Below, piece by piece: positions 25,532 through 34,763 of a stretch of DNA of 64,000 bases. The DNA comes from Peribacillus saganii (GTDB lineage: Bacteria > Bacillota > Bacilli > Bacillales > DSM-1321), in assembly GCF_003429095.1 (NCBI RefSeq), contig NZ_QVTE01000051.1, forward strand, positions 113,998 through 177,997, written 5' to 3'. The number at the start of each line of letters is the position of its first letter. Positions within the stretch are counted from its first letter, which is position 1. Below the pieces are notes generated by a model. The model did not search any database, was not told the DNA's origin, and saw only the letters and a program-made list of their open reading frames with translations. The position numbers were made by a program, and so were the translations under genes.

Positions 25532-26275
25532 TTATTTTCCGATGAACATTTGTGTCCAGTAGTTACCGCTTGAAACATGGCCTACACCAATGTGAGTGTA
25601 GCTAGAGTTCATGATATTTTCACGGTGTCCAGGGCTATCCATCCAAGCTTGTACTACCTGTTGTGGAGAAGTTTGACCTTGAGCAATGTTTTCTCCAGCT
25701 GAGCTGTACTGGATTCCGAATTTCTTCATCATATCAAATGGAGATCCATAAGTTGGGCTGTTATGGTCAAAATAGTTTTTATCCTTCATATCCTGAGATT
25801 TCACACGAGCAACTTTGCTTAGCTCAGTATCTAATTGCAATGCTTTTAGTCCTTGCTTCGCTCTCTCAGCATTTGTTAATTCAACAACTTGCTTTTCAAA
25901 TGCACTTACTGCAGAAGTGTCTGCAGCTGCCGGAGCTTGCTTTGGTGCAGCAGCAGTTTCCTGTGCAGCAGGCTTAGCTGGTGCAGTTTGCTTTTGTACT
26001 GCCGGCTTAGCTGGTGCAGTCTGCTTTTGTGGCTGTTGAGCTGCCTTTTTTGTTGAAGGTGCAGCAGATTGATAATTATATACTTGTGGATTTACGTTAT
26101 AATTATACTTTTGTTGAAGCTGTTTTAAAATATTATTATAATCCTGCTGGCTATTAACCTTGTAAGTGTACGTATTTACATTGCAGTTTGAAGCTGCATC
26201 AGCTTGATTAGCACCTGCACCTGTAAAAATGATAGCGGCCGCAGCTGCTGCGGAAAGTAGCATTTTCTTTTTCAT
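25532..26275 (-). CDS. ykwD: Secreted CAP (SCP-like) protein, YkwD type
   Basis: 247 residues from ATG 26275 behind AGGAGG; the longer frame upstream lacks a site. A signal peptide (MKKKMLLSAAAAAAIIFTG) is probably cut at ADA. Next come a short NVNTYTYKVNSQQDY region, a Q/P/A/K low-complexity linker (about residues 75-120) with repeated QTAPAKPA, and a C-terminal CAP domain with GENIAQG, AWMDSPGHRENIM and HIGVGHV. CAP proteins of this group are secreted; their biochemical role in Bacillus is unknown. Monogenic with a strong terminator. Confidence 0.92.
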   Translation of the reverse strand: MKKKMLLSAAAAAAIIFTGAGANQADAASNCNVNTYTYKVNSQQDYNNILKQLQQKYNYNVNPQVYNYQSAAPSTKKAAQQPQKQTAPAKPAVQKQTAPAKPAAQETAAAPKQAPAAADTSAVSAFEKQVVELTNAERAKQGLKALQLDTELSKVARVKSQDMKDKNYFDHNSPTYGSPFDMMKKFGIQYSSAGENIAQGQTSPQQVVQAWMDSPGHRENIMNSSYTHIGVGHVSSGNYWTQMFIGK

Positions 26276-26647
26276 GTTATATTTCCTCCTAATGAAATAG
26301 TTTTTGTCTCGCTTTCTCACAAACTCATGATAACATGCGTTTTTCGTAATAATCGGACCATCTATTTCCAGGAGGTTTAAAAAATAGAATCACTATTTTC
26401 ATAAACTTTCGTTTTTATAAGTTATTCCAGTATAATGATTGTCATATCAGGGCTAGCAACGTATAGGAGAATTTTCCCTTGATTTCCGTGTTCTCACATT
26501 CAATGGAAACTATTATCCTATTTTTCCATTACTCTACTAATGAAACTGTATTGACAACTTTTAAAATAGCGTGTTTTTATGACAAATATTACAGAAAGAT
26601 TACATCATTAATCTTAAGTAAATGCAGTTTTATCTTTTCATCGATTT
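26276..26647. other. Intergenic region, 372 bases
   Basis: AT-rich with a TATAAT near 26430. A TTG-started 72-codon plus-strand frame follows AGGAGAA, but its product looks non-coding and it overlaps the convergent gene. No feature accepted. Confidence 0.4.
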
Positions 26648-26932
26648 TCATGTCTGTTTTCCTAAGGCGTCCATTGATTGTGAATAAAAGGCGATAAGGT
26701 TTATTTTTTCTTGTGCTGTAAGTGACGAATCCACAATCCGAGAAATACTCATATGGAATTTCTCGTATCTGCCTTTGCGTACGCGAGGATGGGAATTTTC
26801 GTCAAGAAGCTCCCGTTTTACGAGTTCAAACAGAATCTCTTCCTCTTTCATTTTGTCATTCTTAACTATTCGGTTGTTCCAAACCATTAGATATATCTCA
26901 AGCAGAGACCTTTCTTGTAAATGATCATTCAC
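26648..26932 (-). CDS. Hypothetical helical protein (94 aa)
   Basis: GTG 26932 has AAGGAG 7-9 nt upstream. The protein is charged and predicted all-helical by eye (SLLEIYLMVWNN, EEEILFELVKRELLDE, AQEKINLIAFYSQSMD). There is no signal or membrane segment. Not recognised. Convergent with nothing; divergent from the zinc-ribbon gene. Confidence 0.6.
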   Translation of the reverse strand: MNDHLQERSLLEIYLMVWNNRIVKNDKMKEEEILFELVKRELLDENSHPRVRKGRYEKFHMSISRIVDSSLTAQEKINLIAFYSQSMDALGKQT

Positions 26933-27024
26933 GCGCTAGTTCTCCTTCCCTTAGAAATGAATACATATTTTCCGTAATTGGACAAAACATAGTAGTAAAT
27001 ACAATAACCCAAGAGGTGAGAGAA

Positions 27025-27273
27025 ATGGCAAGCCCGTACCGCTGTCCAAATTGTAAAACAAACAAATCTCGTTTTAATATCATTCAGCAGACTGCCTATC
27101 CTGTAAAAATGGACCCTTTTTCCGGCGAGGTGCTTCAGCAGCTGTCAAATGACGCACTTGAGCCGTTCCATATGCCCTACCGCGGACCGGAATACCGCAT
27201 CCAATGCGGCACATGCGGCAATATCGAAGATGAACGGACTTTTTTGGCTTTTGGAAGCATGAAATCGCAATAA
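27025..27273 (+). CDS. Small zinc-ribbon protein
   Basis: 82 residues from ATG 27025 behind GAGGTGAG; GTG 27016 overlaps that site. Two cysteine pairs, CPNC near the N-terminus and CGTC near residue 64, would bind one zinc. The middle (PVKMDPFSGEVLQQLSNDALEPFHMPYRGPEY) lacks cysteines. Likely a cytoplasmic regulatory or nucleic-acid binding protein, but the family is not recognised. A terminator follows. Confidence 0.7.
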   Translation: MASPYRCPNCKTNKSRFNIIQQTAYPVKMDPFSGEVLQQLSNDALEPFHMPYRGPEYRIQCGTCGNIEDERTFLAFGSMKSQ

Positions 27274-27286
27274 AAGTTCTCGGGCA

Positions 27287-27318
27287 GGGGATGGCAGTAT
27301 TACGCCACTCCCTTTTTT
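27287..27318 (+). terminator. Terminator of zinc-ribbon gene
   Basis: GGGA-TGGC ... GCCA-CTCCC stem with one bulge, then T6. Confidence 0.75.
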
Positions 27319-27346
27319 AATCAGTGCCTTTACTCATTTCACCGGT

Positions 27347-28258
27347 TTATTGCTCCATATCCTTTAGCTGTTCGATTATCACTTCAGGTTCCAGGTTCTC
27401 TCCTATCACCACTAGGTTCAAAGGCATCTTCATTGACTCCTGCATAAAGAAAGGCATCCCATATGAGTATTGAAATAAATAAGGGTATTGGGAATTTTTA
27501 AAAGAAATATAACCTTTCATCCGGTAAACTGTATCAGGAAGATTTTTAAGCCAACTGTCAAAGTCCTCCATATTAATGGCATTTGAAAAATGGTGCACAA
27601 TTGCCTTCAGATTCAGATGCTGGCCTATTTCTGTTTTTGCATGCTTTGCCTTTTTCTTCATTTTCAGGGCCTTCAGATCAGCCAGGGAAACGGCTGAGTG
27701 GCTGGTCAGTACAGTTGTTGCACCTGGGTTTATTCCGGCCATACTGAAGGCAATTTTGGCTGCCTCCATTTCACTGACTAAATCCTGCTTATTTAAAAGA
27801 ATGTAGTCGGCATGCCTGATTTGTTCCATTAATAGCTGTTTTAATTGAGGAGAAAGGCTTTCACGATCCCTCCAGCGAAGCATATCAACCACTGTAATAA
27901 TCCCTTTATATTCTAGACTTTCTGCAAATAAAGGAGATAGAATACCGTCAAGAACTTCAACGGGATGCGCGGCTCCTGTTGTTTCAATATAAATGGCATC
28001 CAAATCGTTAAGCAGCAGCTCCTGCAGCTGGCTTTCAAGCTTATCCTGAATAGTGCAGCAGATACAGCCGTCAAACAGCTCTTTTAGGGGTACATCATCT
28101 TGTATCATTCCACTATCAATGGAGATGCTTCCCATTTCATTTAAAAGCACTGCTATTTTCCTTTCCGCTGCCTTTTCCTGTTCAAGGATGTTCCGGAGCA
28201 GCGTCGTCTTGCCGCTTCCTAAAAATCCGCCTAAAATATAAATTTCAACTTTTTTCAT
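27347..28258 (-). CDS. CobW/COG0523-family GTPase, metal chaperone
   Basis: 303 residues. Walker A GGFLGSGKTT, metal-binding GCICCTI (CxCC), the ETTGAAHP switch region and NKQD for guanine recognition define the COG0523 G3E GTPases. A second domain follows from about residue 215 (LKAIVHHFSNAINMEDFDSWLKNLP). Members deliver zinc, cobalt or nitrile-hydratase iron; the metal here is unknown. No Zur-box-like palindrome was recognised upstream. Monogenic. Confidence 0.9.
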   Translation of the reverse strand: MKKVEIYILGGFLGSGKTTLLRNILEQEKAAERKIAVLLNEMGSISIDSGMIQDDVPLKELFDGCICCTIQDKLESQLQELLLNDLDAIYIETTGAAHPVEVLDGILSPLFAESLEYKGIITVVDMLRWRDRESLSPQLKQLLMEQIRHADYILLNKQDLVSEMEAAKIAFSMAGINPGATTVLTSHSAVSLADLKALKMKKKAKHAKTEIGQHLNLKAIVHHFSNAINMEDFDSWLKNLPDTVYRMKGYISFKNSQYPYLFQYSYGMPFFMQESMKMPLNLVVIGENLEPEVIIEQLKDMEQ

Positions 28259-28498
28259 TTCATTACACTCCTGCTACCCATTAACGTTTTTATACCATTA
28301 TACACTTTGCAAAAGAAACTTTCCCTTTCCTATCCAAAGCTGAACACAAGCCTTTCTTTAACATATCCTATAATATAATCTAAAGAAATTCGTGATGGAA
28401 TCTAATTATGAACAATAATTCTACCATTTTTATTACATGCTCCAACAGAAAGCTATTATAATGGTAAAAGGAAAACTCGAAAGGAAAGGGTCATATAA

Positions 28499-29218
28499 AT
28501 GTTTTATGCCAACGTGCGTCCGCAGGGATTAAAGGAATTCCTTTTACAGCCCGGGCATGACCAGCTGAAGGAATTGCTTCTTCATAATACAGGAGAGACA
28601 GATTTTCTTGATTTTAAGTGGAAATGGATTGATTTTACGAAAATGGCGAAGCATATACTTGCCATTGCGAATTCAGGCGGAGGATGCATTATTGTCGGCG
28701 TAAATCAAACTGACGACGGCAAAATTCTCATTGACGGACTTTCAGAAAGGGAGTTCCTTGATAAAGCAGATGTTGATAATAAGCTCGAAAACCTGTTGCC
28801 TAAGTATCTCAAATACCATACAGAGGATTTTATTTTTTCAAAGCGGACCCATGCACTCCTTCAAGGCAAGCGATTTCAGGTATTAGTTATCGAATATGAT
28901 CCGAAATATGTTCCCTATACATCCACCATTACCCGCGGGGAGCTCACATACGGGGCAATTTATGTCAGGCAGGGAACAAAATCAATAGAAGCAAGCAAAG
29001 ATAAGTTGGTTGAAATTATACTCAGGAAAGCGGAATCTGGTGGATCTGACTATCATGAGCTGTCTTTAAAAGATCATCTGATGCAGCTAAAAGAGCTTTA
29101 TGAAGAAGTGAACGCCCAGCCAAACGCAGGCTATACCGAGTTTGTAACGGATATGATTGAAAAAAAGAAACATAAAATCCAATCATTACTAGACTTGCAG
29201 AGTGAAAAAGATGTATAA
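28499..29218 (+). CDS. AlbA_2 (Schlafen-type) putative nucleic-acid/ATP-binding protein
   Basis: 239 residues. The AlbA_2 core is seen as E-T-DFLDFKWKW..., then KHILAIANSGGGCIIVGVNQTDDG and GAIYVRQGTKSIEASKDK. A helical C-terminal tail with lysine-rich ends follows. AlbA_2 domains occur in transcription regulators and in Schlafen-like nucleases; here there is no fused helix-turn-helix, so the role is open. GAAAGG precedes ATG. A terminator follows, and the gene stands alone. Confidence 0.75.
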   Translation: MFYANVRPQGLKEFLLQPGHDQLKELLLHNTGETDFLDFKWKWIDFTKMAKHILAIANSGGGCIIVGVNQTDDGKILIDGLSEREFLDKADVDNKLENLLPKYLKYHTEDFIFSKRTHALLQGKRFQVLVIEYDPKYVPYTSTITRGELTYGAIYVRQGTKSIEASKDKLVEIILRKAESGGSDYHELSLKDHLMQLKELYEEVNAQPNAGYTEFVTDMIEKKKHKIQSLLDLQSEKDV

Positions 29219-29248
29219 AAACCGGATGGAAAAAGCATCTGGTTTTTT
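29217..29248 (+). terminator. Terminator of AlbA_2 gene
   Basis: AAACCGGATG-GAAAAAG-CATCTGGTTT then T-run. Confidence 0.85.
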
Positions 29249-29311
29249 GTGTTTTACTCAGGAAATTTTTGTTAATATAAAAATATCTGATTCTGAGTAA
29301 GAGGGCCAACA

Positions 29312-29859
29312 ATGAGTGAATTATTTACAATTGATTGCGGCGAGTTTATCTTGCGTGAATACATCCTTGAAGATGCAGATTCAATTTAACTCTTTCATTA
29401 GAGGAAGATATATATCATTACCTGCCAGAATGGAGAACCACCAAAGAACAACGGTTGCCATGGGTTAGTGATTGGGAAATACCAGGCAATAAAGCCTTCT
29501 TAAAACTAATATCGGAAGGAAGGCCAGAAGGTTATTTTCGATTGGGGATAGTTTTAAAGGAAACAGATAAATTCATTGGGTGGTGCTGTGCGGGACCTAA
29601 AGATCAATTACCGAAACCGAATACTGAGATATTTTATGCTATTTCAAAAAACTATGAAGGCCGCGGCTATGTCACAAAGGCAGCAAAGACGCTAATCGAT
29701 TATTTATTCAGCGAAATTTTGCAACACTGAATGCACTAGCACACGTTGAAATGTTGGTTCCAATAAAGTAATAAAAAATGCGGCTTTCAATATGTTGGAG
29801 ACATAGAGATTAAAAGTAAAATGAATCATCACTATAAATTAAATACAATCCGCAATTAG
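29312..29859 (+). pseudogene. GNAT acetyltransferase pseudogene
   Basis: From ATG 29312 the frame reads FTIDCGEFILREYILEDADS and then stops after residue 25. A different frame continues LTLSLEEDIYHYLPEWRTT to a central GNAT stretch with YFRLGIVLKETDKFIGWC and YEGRGYVTKAAKTLIDYL. Two further shifts are needed to reach LNALAHVE, then GSNKVIK and KCGFQYVGDIEIKSKMN, ending at TAG 29859. At least three frameshifts, so it is decayed. Confidence 0.8.
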
Positions 29860-29980
29860 GAAATTGAAAGAGTAATACGAAAACAAGGACAGTAAAAAAC
29901 CGCAAGAGAATGAATATTGTCTTACGGTTGTTATATGGGCTCAACTATGAATAATTAATAGCCTAAGGTGCAACCTCAGC

Positions 29981-30913
29981 TCAAATTTCCTTATTATTCT
30001 GCCCGCTCCGGCTAGAAAAAAATTCTGATAGAGCTTCTTGGTTTTCAGGAATGTTTATTTCAAGAACCGCCCCAGCATGCGGATAAAGTTTATCCTGGAA
30101 TGTTCCTTTAAGCGGTATTGTCAGGTTTTCTGCAGACGCTGCATTGTTTAAAATGAGCTGGCTGCCGATACCAAGGATCGCATTTAACTGCATATCCGTT
30201 TCGATCATACCAAGGCCTTCTTTGATTATTCCTGGCAAAACTGTGATCCCTTCTACACTGCCAAGCCTGTTGGCAATCTCATTTTTTAATTTCAGGAGTA
30301 CTTCCTGCTGACGCTGCACTCTGCCAAAATCACTGTTGTCATCATGCCGGTATCTGACATACTTTAGTATTTCTTCCCCATGAAGCCGATTTAAACCGGC
30401 TGAAGCTTCCATGCTCATGTCGTCAATCATCGTTTCACTCACCTGGACTTCTACCCCATCAGGGACCAGCAAATCGACCAAATTTTTGAAACCTTGAAAA
30501 TCAATTGTAACCACATGGTCTATTTGCAAATTAAAATTGACCAGAATTGTTTCTTTAAGTAATTCTGTCCCGCCAAAGTAATATGCTGCATTTATTTTAT
30601 GATAATGTTGCGGGTAACCGGGAATCTTCACGTAGCAATCCCTCATAATAGATGCTAGCTTCAATTGGTTATGCTTATGTTCATACTGAGCAACTAAAAT
30701 TGTATCTGCACGTGATTGGTCTTCCCCTCTTGAATCAATGCCAACCAGCAGGAATGTCCCGGGAGGATTTTCTTTATACCCAACAGTATTATTTTGCTGG
30801 CTGTTTATTTGCTTAGGAGGTTCATCATCGCCGGAATGGTTCAGTTTGTCTGGCTGATGAGTACAAGCGGATAAAACCATCAAAAATAGAAAAACGAACT
30901 TTATTATTCCCAA
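29981..30913 (-). CDS. LCP-family lipoprotein (LytR-CpsA-Psr)
   Basis: 310 residues from TTG 30913. The short lipoprotein signal with lipobox LSAC is followed by the LCP catalytic domain: FLLVGIDSRGEDQSRADTILV, SIMRDCYVKIPG, HKINAAYYFGG and RYRHDDNSDFGRVQRQQ, carrying the conserved Arg and Asp residues. LCP proteins transfer anionic polymers from lipid carriers to peptidoglycan. They usually have an N-terminal membrane helix, so a lipid anchor here is unusual. The start is uncertain because only a GGTGTGAG site is near. Confidence 0.85.
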   Translation of the reverse strand: MGIIKFVFLFLMVLSACTHQPDKLNHSGDDEPPKQINSQQNNTVGYKENPPGTFLLVGIDSRGEDQSRADTILVAQYEHKHNQLKLASIMRDCYVKIPGYPQHYHKINAAYYFGGTELLKETILVNFNLQIDHVVTIDFQGFKNLVDLLVPDGVEVQVSETMIDDMSMEASAGLNRLHGEEILKYVRYRHDDNSDFGRVQRQQEVLLKLKNEIANRLGSVEGITVLPGIIKEGLGMIETDMQLNAILGIGSQLILNNAASAENLTIPLKGTFQDKLYPHAGAVLEINIPENQEALSEFFSSRSGQNNKEI

Positions 30914-31044
30914 GCAAACTCACACCCATTTCCGACAAGGATGAAAGTTATTCACCCTTACAAAAATTTCACTTACATTAATTTGCCCTCTTCAACGAGG
31001 ACATATACGGTATTATTGGTAATTATTTCAAACTTCAGGCAAAA

Positions 31045-31078
31045 TAAAAACCCTGCCAGCCTTTGTACTGACAGGGTA
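31045..31078 (-). terminator. Terminator of ctpA
   Basis: Minus strand ACCCTGTCAG...CTGGCAGGGT then T5ATTTT. Confidence 0.85.
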
Positions 31079-31095
31079 AAGTATACCTCTACGAG

Positions 31096-32568
31096 TTATT
31101 TGGTAATTTCTTTGTTGAGCAATTCCTGTGCTTTCTTAAGCTGTGTGTCGTTGCTGAGGATTTTATTCCTTAAACCTTCCATTAACATAAGGGTTGTTTT
31201 CCCCTTAACAACACCTGTAGCTTCAAGCTTTTTGCTTGTCTGGAATGCTTGAACAGCTTTTTTTGTTTGTTGGTCAAAGAATCCGTCAACCTGGCCAGGT
31301 GCAAAGCCAAGTGCCTCGAGCATTTGCTCCGCTGTTTTCACTTCAGCAGATGAATCAGACAGCTTCAATTCCTTATCAGGTGAAATGAAAGCAAGATTGG
31401 CATATTGCGGCAGAACCACCTGAACATCAGGTTTTATCCCCGTTTTGTGGATCCAGTTCCCATCAGGGGTCAGCCATTTTGCCGTGGTAAATTTGAAGTT
31501 TGACTTATCGTCGAAATCTTTGGCAGATTGGACAGTCCCTTTACCAAAAGTATTTTCCCCTACCAGCTGGATTCCAGCAGATTCCTTTACTGCTGCTGCA
31601 AGGATTTCAGAAGCACTTGCACTTCCTTTGTCGACAAGCACGACAACTGGGACATCCAACTCACGGTCATTTTTAGATTTAAAAACAGCCTTTTCTCCGC
31701 TCCTGTCCTCAACCTGGAAAATCACTTCACCCTTCGGCACAAACATACTTGCAATTTCTTCAGCCTGATCCAGCAAGCCTCCCGGATTTCCGCGCACATC
31801 GATTATGATTCCCTTCATGCCTTTGCCTGCCATATCATTGATAGCTGATCTTAGTTCTTGTGCCGTATTTTCTGAAAAACTGGTGATTTGTATTTTAGCG
31901 ATTCCGTCTTTGAGCATTTCTGCATAAACCGTTTCAAGCGGAATGGTATCACGCGTAAGCTTGACCATTAGAGGTTCAGTATTCTCTCCCCTTTGGATTT
32001 CCAGTTCAACCTCTGACCCCTTTTTCCCGCGGATTAGCAGTACTGCTTCTGTTGAACTCATGCCCTGAAGGCTTTTTCCGTTAACGCTAAGAATAATATC
32101 ATTAGGCTGCAGGCCAGCCTTTTCAGCAGGTGAGCCCTTAATTGGAGAAACAATGACAATACGGCCTTCCTGTTCCTGTATTTCAGCTCCAATTCCTTCG
32201 AATGAAGAAGAAATATTTTCATGAAAACTCTTTGCTTCTTCTTCGTTCATATAATCCGAGTATGGGTCCTCCAACGAATCGATCATTCCATTGATTGCCC
32301 CGTTAATCAGTTTATTTTCATCTACATCCTTGTAATACTCCTTGGAAAGTGTATCGTAAGTGGAAAACAGTTTATTGAATTCCTGCCTATCGCTGTCAAT
32401 CCTTTGTGCGATGGGCTGTTCCGTTCCCCCCCCTAATGTCAGGGCAAGGACAGTAATTCCAGCGGTAACGAGTACCAGTGAAAAAATCAGCATTATAAAC
32501 TGGAATTTTTTGATGCGGACAAACTTGGATCTGTCCTTCTGCTCTTCTTGATTCGTGCCTTCCTCCAC
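31096..32568 (-). CDS. ctpA: C-terminal processing serine protease CtpA (S41)
   Basis: 490 residues. One N-terminal membrane helix (about residues 22-48) anchors an extracellular PDZ domain (GIGAEIQEQEGRIVI...SVNGKSLQGMS). The S41 catalytic domain has DKGSASASEILAAAV (nucleophile Ser) and TFGKGTVQ (base Lys). A C-terminal PG_binding_1-like segment (EQMLEALGFAPGQVDGFFDQQTKKAVQAFQ) probably docks on the wall. In B. subtilis ctpA precedes the yodJ-deoD region; the same order is seen here. Same strand as yodJ, 60 bp apart. Confidence 0.92.
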   Translation of the reverse strand: MEEGTNQEEQKDRSKFVRIKKFQFIMLIFSLVLVTAGITVLALTLGGGTEQPIAQRIDSDRQEFNKLFSTYDTLSKEYYKDVDENKLINGAINGMIDSLEDPYSDYMNEEEAKSFHENISSSFEGIGAEIQEQEGRIVIVSPIKGSPAEKAGLQPNDIILSVNGKSLQGMSSTEAVLLIRGKKGSEVELEIQRGENTEPLMVKLTRDTIPLETVYAEMLKDGIAKIQITSFSENTAQELRSAINDMAGKGMKGIIIDVRGNPGGLLDQAEEIASMFVPKGEVIFQVEDRSGEKAVFKSKNDRELDVPVVVLVDKGSASASEILAAAVKESAGIQLVGENTFGKGTVQSAKDFDDKSNFKFTTAKWLTPDGNWIHKTGIKPDVQVVLPQYANLAFISPDKELKLSDSSAEVKTAEQMLEALGFAPGQVDGFFDQQTKKAVQAFQTSKKLEATGVVKGKTTLMLMEGLRNKILSNDTQLKKAQELLNKEITK

Positions 32569-32628
32569 AGTGATTCCACCACTTTCTTTGCCGATTACTG
32601 CGTTTTACTATATAAGCGCATTTTTTAT

Positions 32629-33489
32629 TTAGATTTTTTCAACAATGTTAAAGTATTCCTCCAGCGTGAGGTCTCCATCAAAAATAACGGCTGCTGCTTC
32701 AACACCTACATACCGAAAATGCCAGGGTTCATATTTATACCCTGTTACCGATTCTTTACCTTTTGGGTAGCGCAGGATAAACCCATATTTGTGGGCATTT
32801 TCCTTTAACCACTTCCCCTCAAGAGTCATTTCAAACTGCTGGGTCAGCAGTAGCTGGTTGCTTCTGCTGGAAATATCAATTGCTAGGCCAGTCTGGTGTT
32901 CGCTCTGTCCAGGATTGGCAACTGCTTCAACAGCTTTTGCCTGGCCCTTCTGCTCAACCTCTGCCTCGAAAATGGCATGCTGGCGGTTATAGGAGCGATA
33001 GCCTGAGACAGCAAATAATTCTATTCCTGCTTGTCCAGCTTCACGGAATAGTTTTTCAAGTGCCATCGCTGCCTCATTCCTCAACAGGGCTTTTTCTTCC
33101 TGCTGATCGCCAAACGAAAAGGGGATGGATGGACGGACAAGGTCTGCTGGAATATATGACTCAGGCAATGTGAATTCTTTATTAACTAGAGCCATAATGT
33201 TATCGGGATTTTGAATTAGCCTTTTTCCGTCTGCCTCAATGACAGTATTAAAGTTGTCGGAAGGCAAAGATAATCCCGATTCTGAAGAAGCCTGCCGAGT
33301 TTCATCTTTCACCGAAATATCTTCCCGGTCGTCCATTTCGATTCCATCTTCCGCGGCACTAGAAGTCTTATCATTATCCTTTGCCGCCGCTGAAGGACCT
33401 TCATCGTTCTGCATTTTAAAGTGAAATGGCTGGCACCCTGACAGTAATACCGACATAACCAAGAAGAAGCTAATCGTCTTTTTTTTCAT
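32629..33489 (-). CDS. yodJ: M15-family D-alanyl-D-alanine carboxypeptidase lipoprotein YodJ
   Basis: 286 residues. Signal with lipobox LSGC, then a charged linker of about 60 residues, then a VanY-type domain: SGYRSYNRQHAIFE, SEHQTGLAIDISS (zinc His and Asp) and EPWHFRYVG (catalytic Glu and third His). It trims D-Ala from peptidoglycan stem peptides outside the membrane. It sits directly downstream of deoD, with 26 bp between the genes, and upstream of ctpA as in B. subtilis. Confidence 0.9.
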   Translation of the reverse strand: MKKKTISFFLVMSVLLSGCQPFHFKMQNDEGPSAAAKDNDKTSSAAEDGIEMDDREDISVKDETRQASSESGLSLPSDNFNTVIEADGKRLIQNPDNIMALVNKEFTLPESYIPADLVRPSIPFSFGDQQEEKALLRNEAAMALEKLFREAGQAGIELFAVSGYRSYNRQHAIFEAEVEQKGQAKAVEAVANPGQSEHQTGLAIDISSRSNQLLLTQQFEMTLEGKWLKENAHKYGFILRYPKGKESVTGYKYEPWHFRYVGVEAAAVIFDGDLTLEEYFNIVEKI

Positions 33490-33515
33490 GATGATTTCTC
33501 TCCCCGTCTTCTAGG

Positions 33516-34217
33516 TCATTGAATGGCAGCGTCAAGTGCCACTTCAATCATTTCATTGAAGGTTGTTTGCCTTTCTTCTGCGCTCGTCTCTTCCCCGGTA
33601 AGGATATGGTCGCTTACAGTCAAAACAGAAATGGCTTTGCGGTTATATTTAGCTGCAAGCGTGTAAAGAGCTGCGGTTTCCATCTCGATCGCAAGAATTT
33701 GATATCTGGCCCACTTCTCCAAATCACTATTTTCATTATAAAAAGAGTCTGCCGTAAAGACGTTGCCTACTTTAAGCTGCAGCCCTTTGGCTACTCCTGC
33801 ATCATATGCTTTTTTTAGCAGCTCAAAATCTGCAGTAGGAGCATAATCCACTCCGCCAAATGTTAGGCGATTGATCTGGGAATCAGTTGATGCGCTCATC
33901 GCAAGAATAACATCCCTGACCTTTACATCCTTTTGGATTGCCCCGCATGTTCCAACGCGAATCAGGTTTTGGACATTGTAGCTTTGCATCAGTTCATGGA
34001 TATAGATAGAAATTGAAGGAACACCCATACCAGTTCCCTGCACGGAAATTTGCTTTCCTTTATATGTACCGGTATATCCAAACATATTTCGAACCTCATT
34101 ATAGAGCTTTGGATTTTCCAAAAAGGTTTCAGCAATATATTTAGCTCGGAGCGGATCTCCAGGCAAAAGCACCGTTTCAGCTATCTCATTTTCTTTTGCA
34201 CCAATATGTACACTCAT
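33516..34217 (-). CDS. deoD: Purine-nucleoside phosphorylase DeoD
   Basis: 233 residues from ATG 34217, 8 nt after AAGGAGG; two upstream in-frame ATGs are too close to the site or lack one. The sequence opens [20 protein letters not shown] and has [34 protein letters not shown] and [13 protein letters not shown], as in hexameric PNPs. It phosphorolyses purine (deoxy)nucleosides in the cytoplasm. Length equals the B. subtilis protein. Probably co-transcribed with yodJ. Confidence 0.96.
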   Translation of the reverse strand: MSVHIGAKENEIAETVLLPGDPLRAKYIAETFLENPKLYNEVRNMFGYTGTYKGKQISVQGTGMGVPSISIYIHELMQSYNVQNLIRVGTCGAIQKDVKVRDVILAMSASTDSQINRLTFGGVDYAPTADFELLKKAYDAGVAKGLQLKVGNVFTADSFYNENSDLEKWARYQILAIEMETAALYTLAAKYNRKAISVLTVSDHILTGEETSAEERQTTFNEMIEVALDAAIQ

Positions 34218-34351
34218 TTTCATTTCCTCCTTAACAGGTATACCTATCATACTATATCATACCCGCCTGGCAGATGAAAAACTACTTTAAACCCCTCCTT
34301 CATGAAGAAAGGGAAAACATAAAATACAGTGCAGTGCAGCACCTGAACTTT

Positions 34352-34495
34352 GATGGGGAAAACGGCTAATGTCGCTACGTCCTCACATAGCAGCCGCTTT
34401 GTTCGTTCGATGCCTCGCTCCTATTGCATTCCTTGTCCTATACGTGGGGGCTTATTCTGTAAAAAAGCTGCTGGGCGCTGGAGCTAGACTTCCAG
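34352..34495 (+). repeat. Intergenic repeat family, copy E (short form)
   Basis: Begins GGGGAAAACGGCTAATGTCG, has TCCTCACATAGCAGCCGCTT and ends GGGCGCTGGAGCTAGACTTC. Shares its interior with copy A (AAAGCTGTCGCTTTG). Confidence 0.7.
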
Positions 34496-34497
34496 AA

Positions 34498-34682
34498 AAG
34501 CGAAAGCGCCCTGGTCAGAGGAAGAACGGCTAAGATCGCCACTTCCTGTGGCAACGCCGTTCTGACCCACATCGTGTGGGCCTCCGGCAAGCATAAGACA
34601 AGCGCTGACAGAAGGCTGTTTTTGCCTTCCGAAGCGCTTGGCTTATGACCTCGAGGGGCTGGGCGCTGGAGCTAGACATCTG
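34498..34682 (+). repeat. Intergenic repeat family, copy F (hairpin-rich form)
   Basis: AAGCGAAAGCGCCCTG at the left; CCCACATCGTGTGGG and GCGCT-GACAGAAGGC...GCCTTC-CG-AAGCGC stem-loops in the middle; GGGCGCTGGAGCTAGACATC at the right. Tandem with copy E. Confidence 0.75.
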
Positions 34683-34715
34683 TAGTTGTTAAAAAAGTTA
34701 TACTTCTTATCATTC

Positions 34716-34743
34716 AAAAAAGGCTTCGCTGCAGCGAAGCCTT
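34716..34743 (-). terminator. Terminator of spo0M
   Basis: Minus strand GGCTTCGCTGCAGCGAAGCC followed by T6. Confidence 0.9.
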
Positions 34744-34763
34744 CCGTGAATAAAACTTTCTCG

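Noticed and set aside
26479..26697. 72-codon plus-strand frame, TTG start behind AGGAGAA
   Set aside because: Product looks like random AT-rich translation and overlaps the convergent 94-residue gene.
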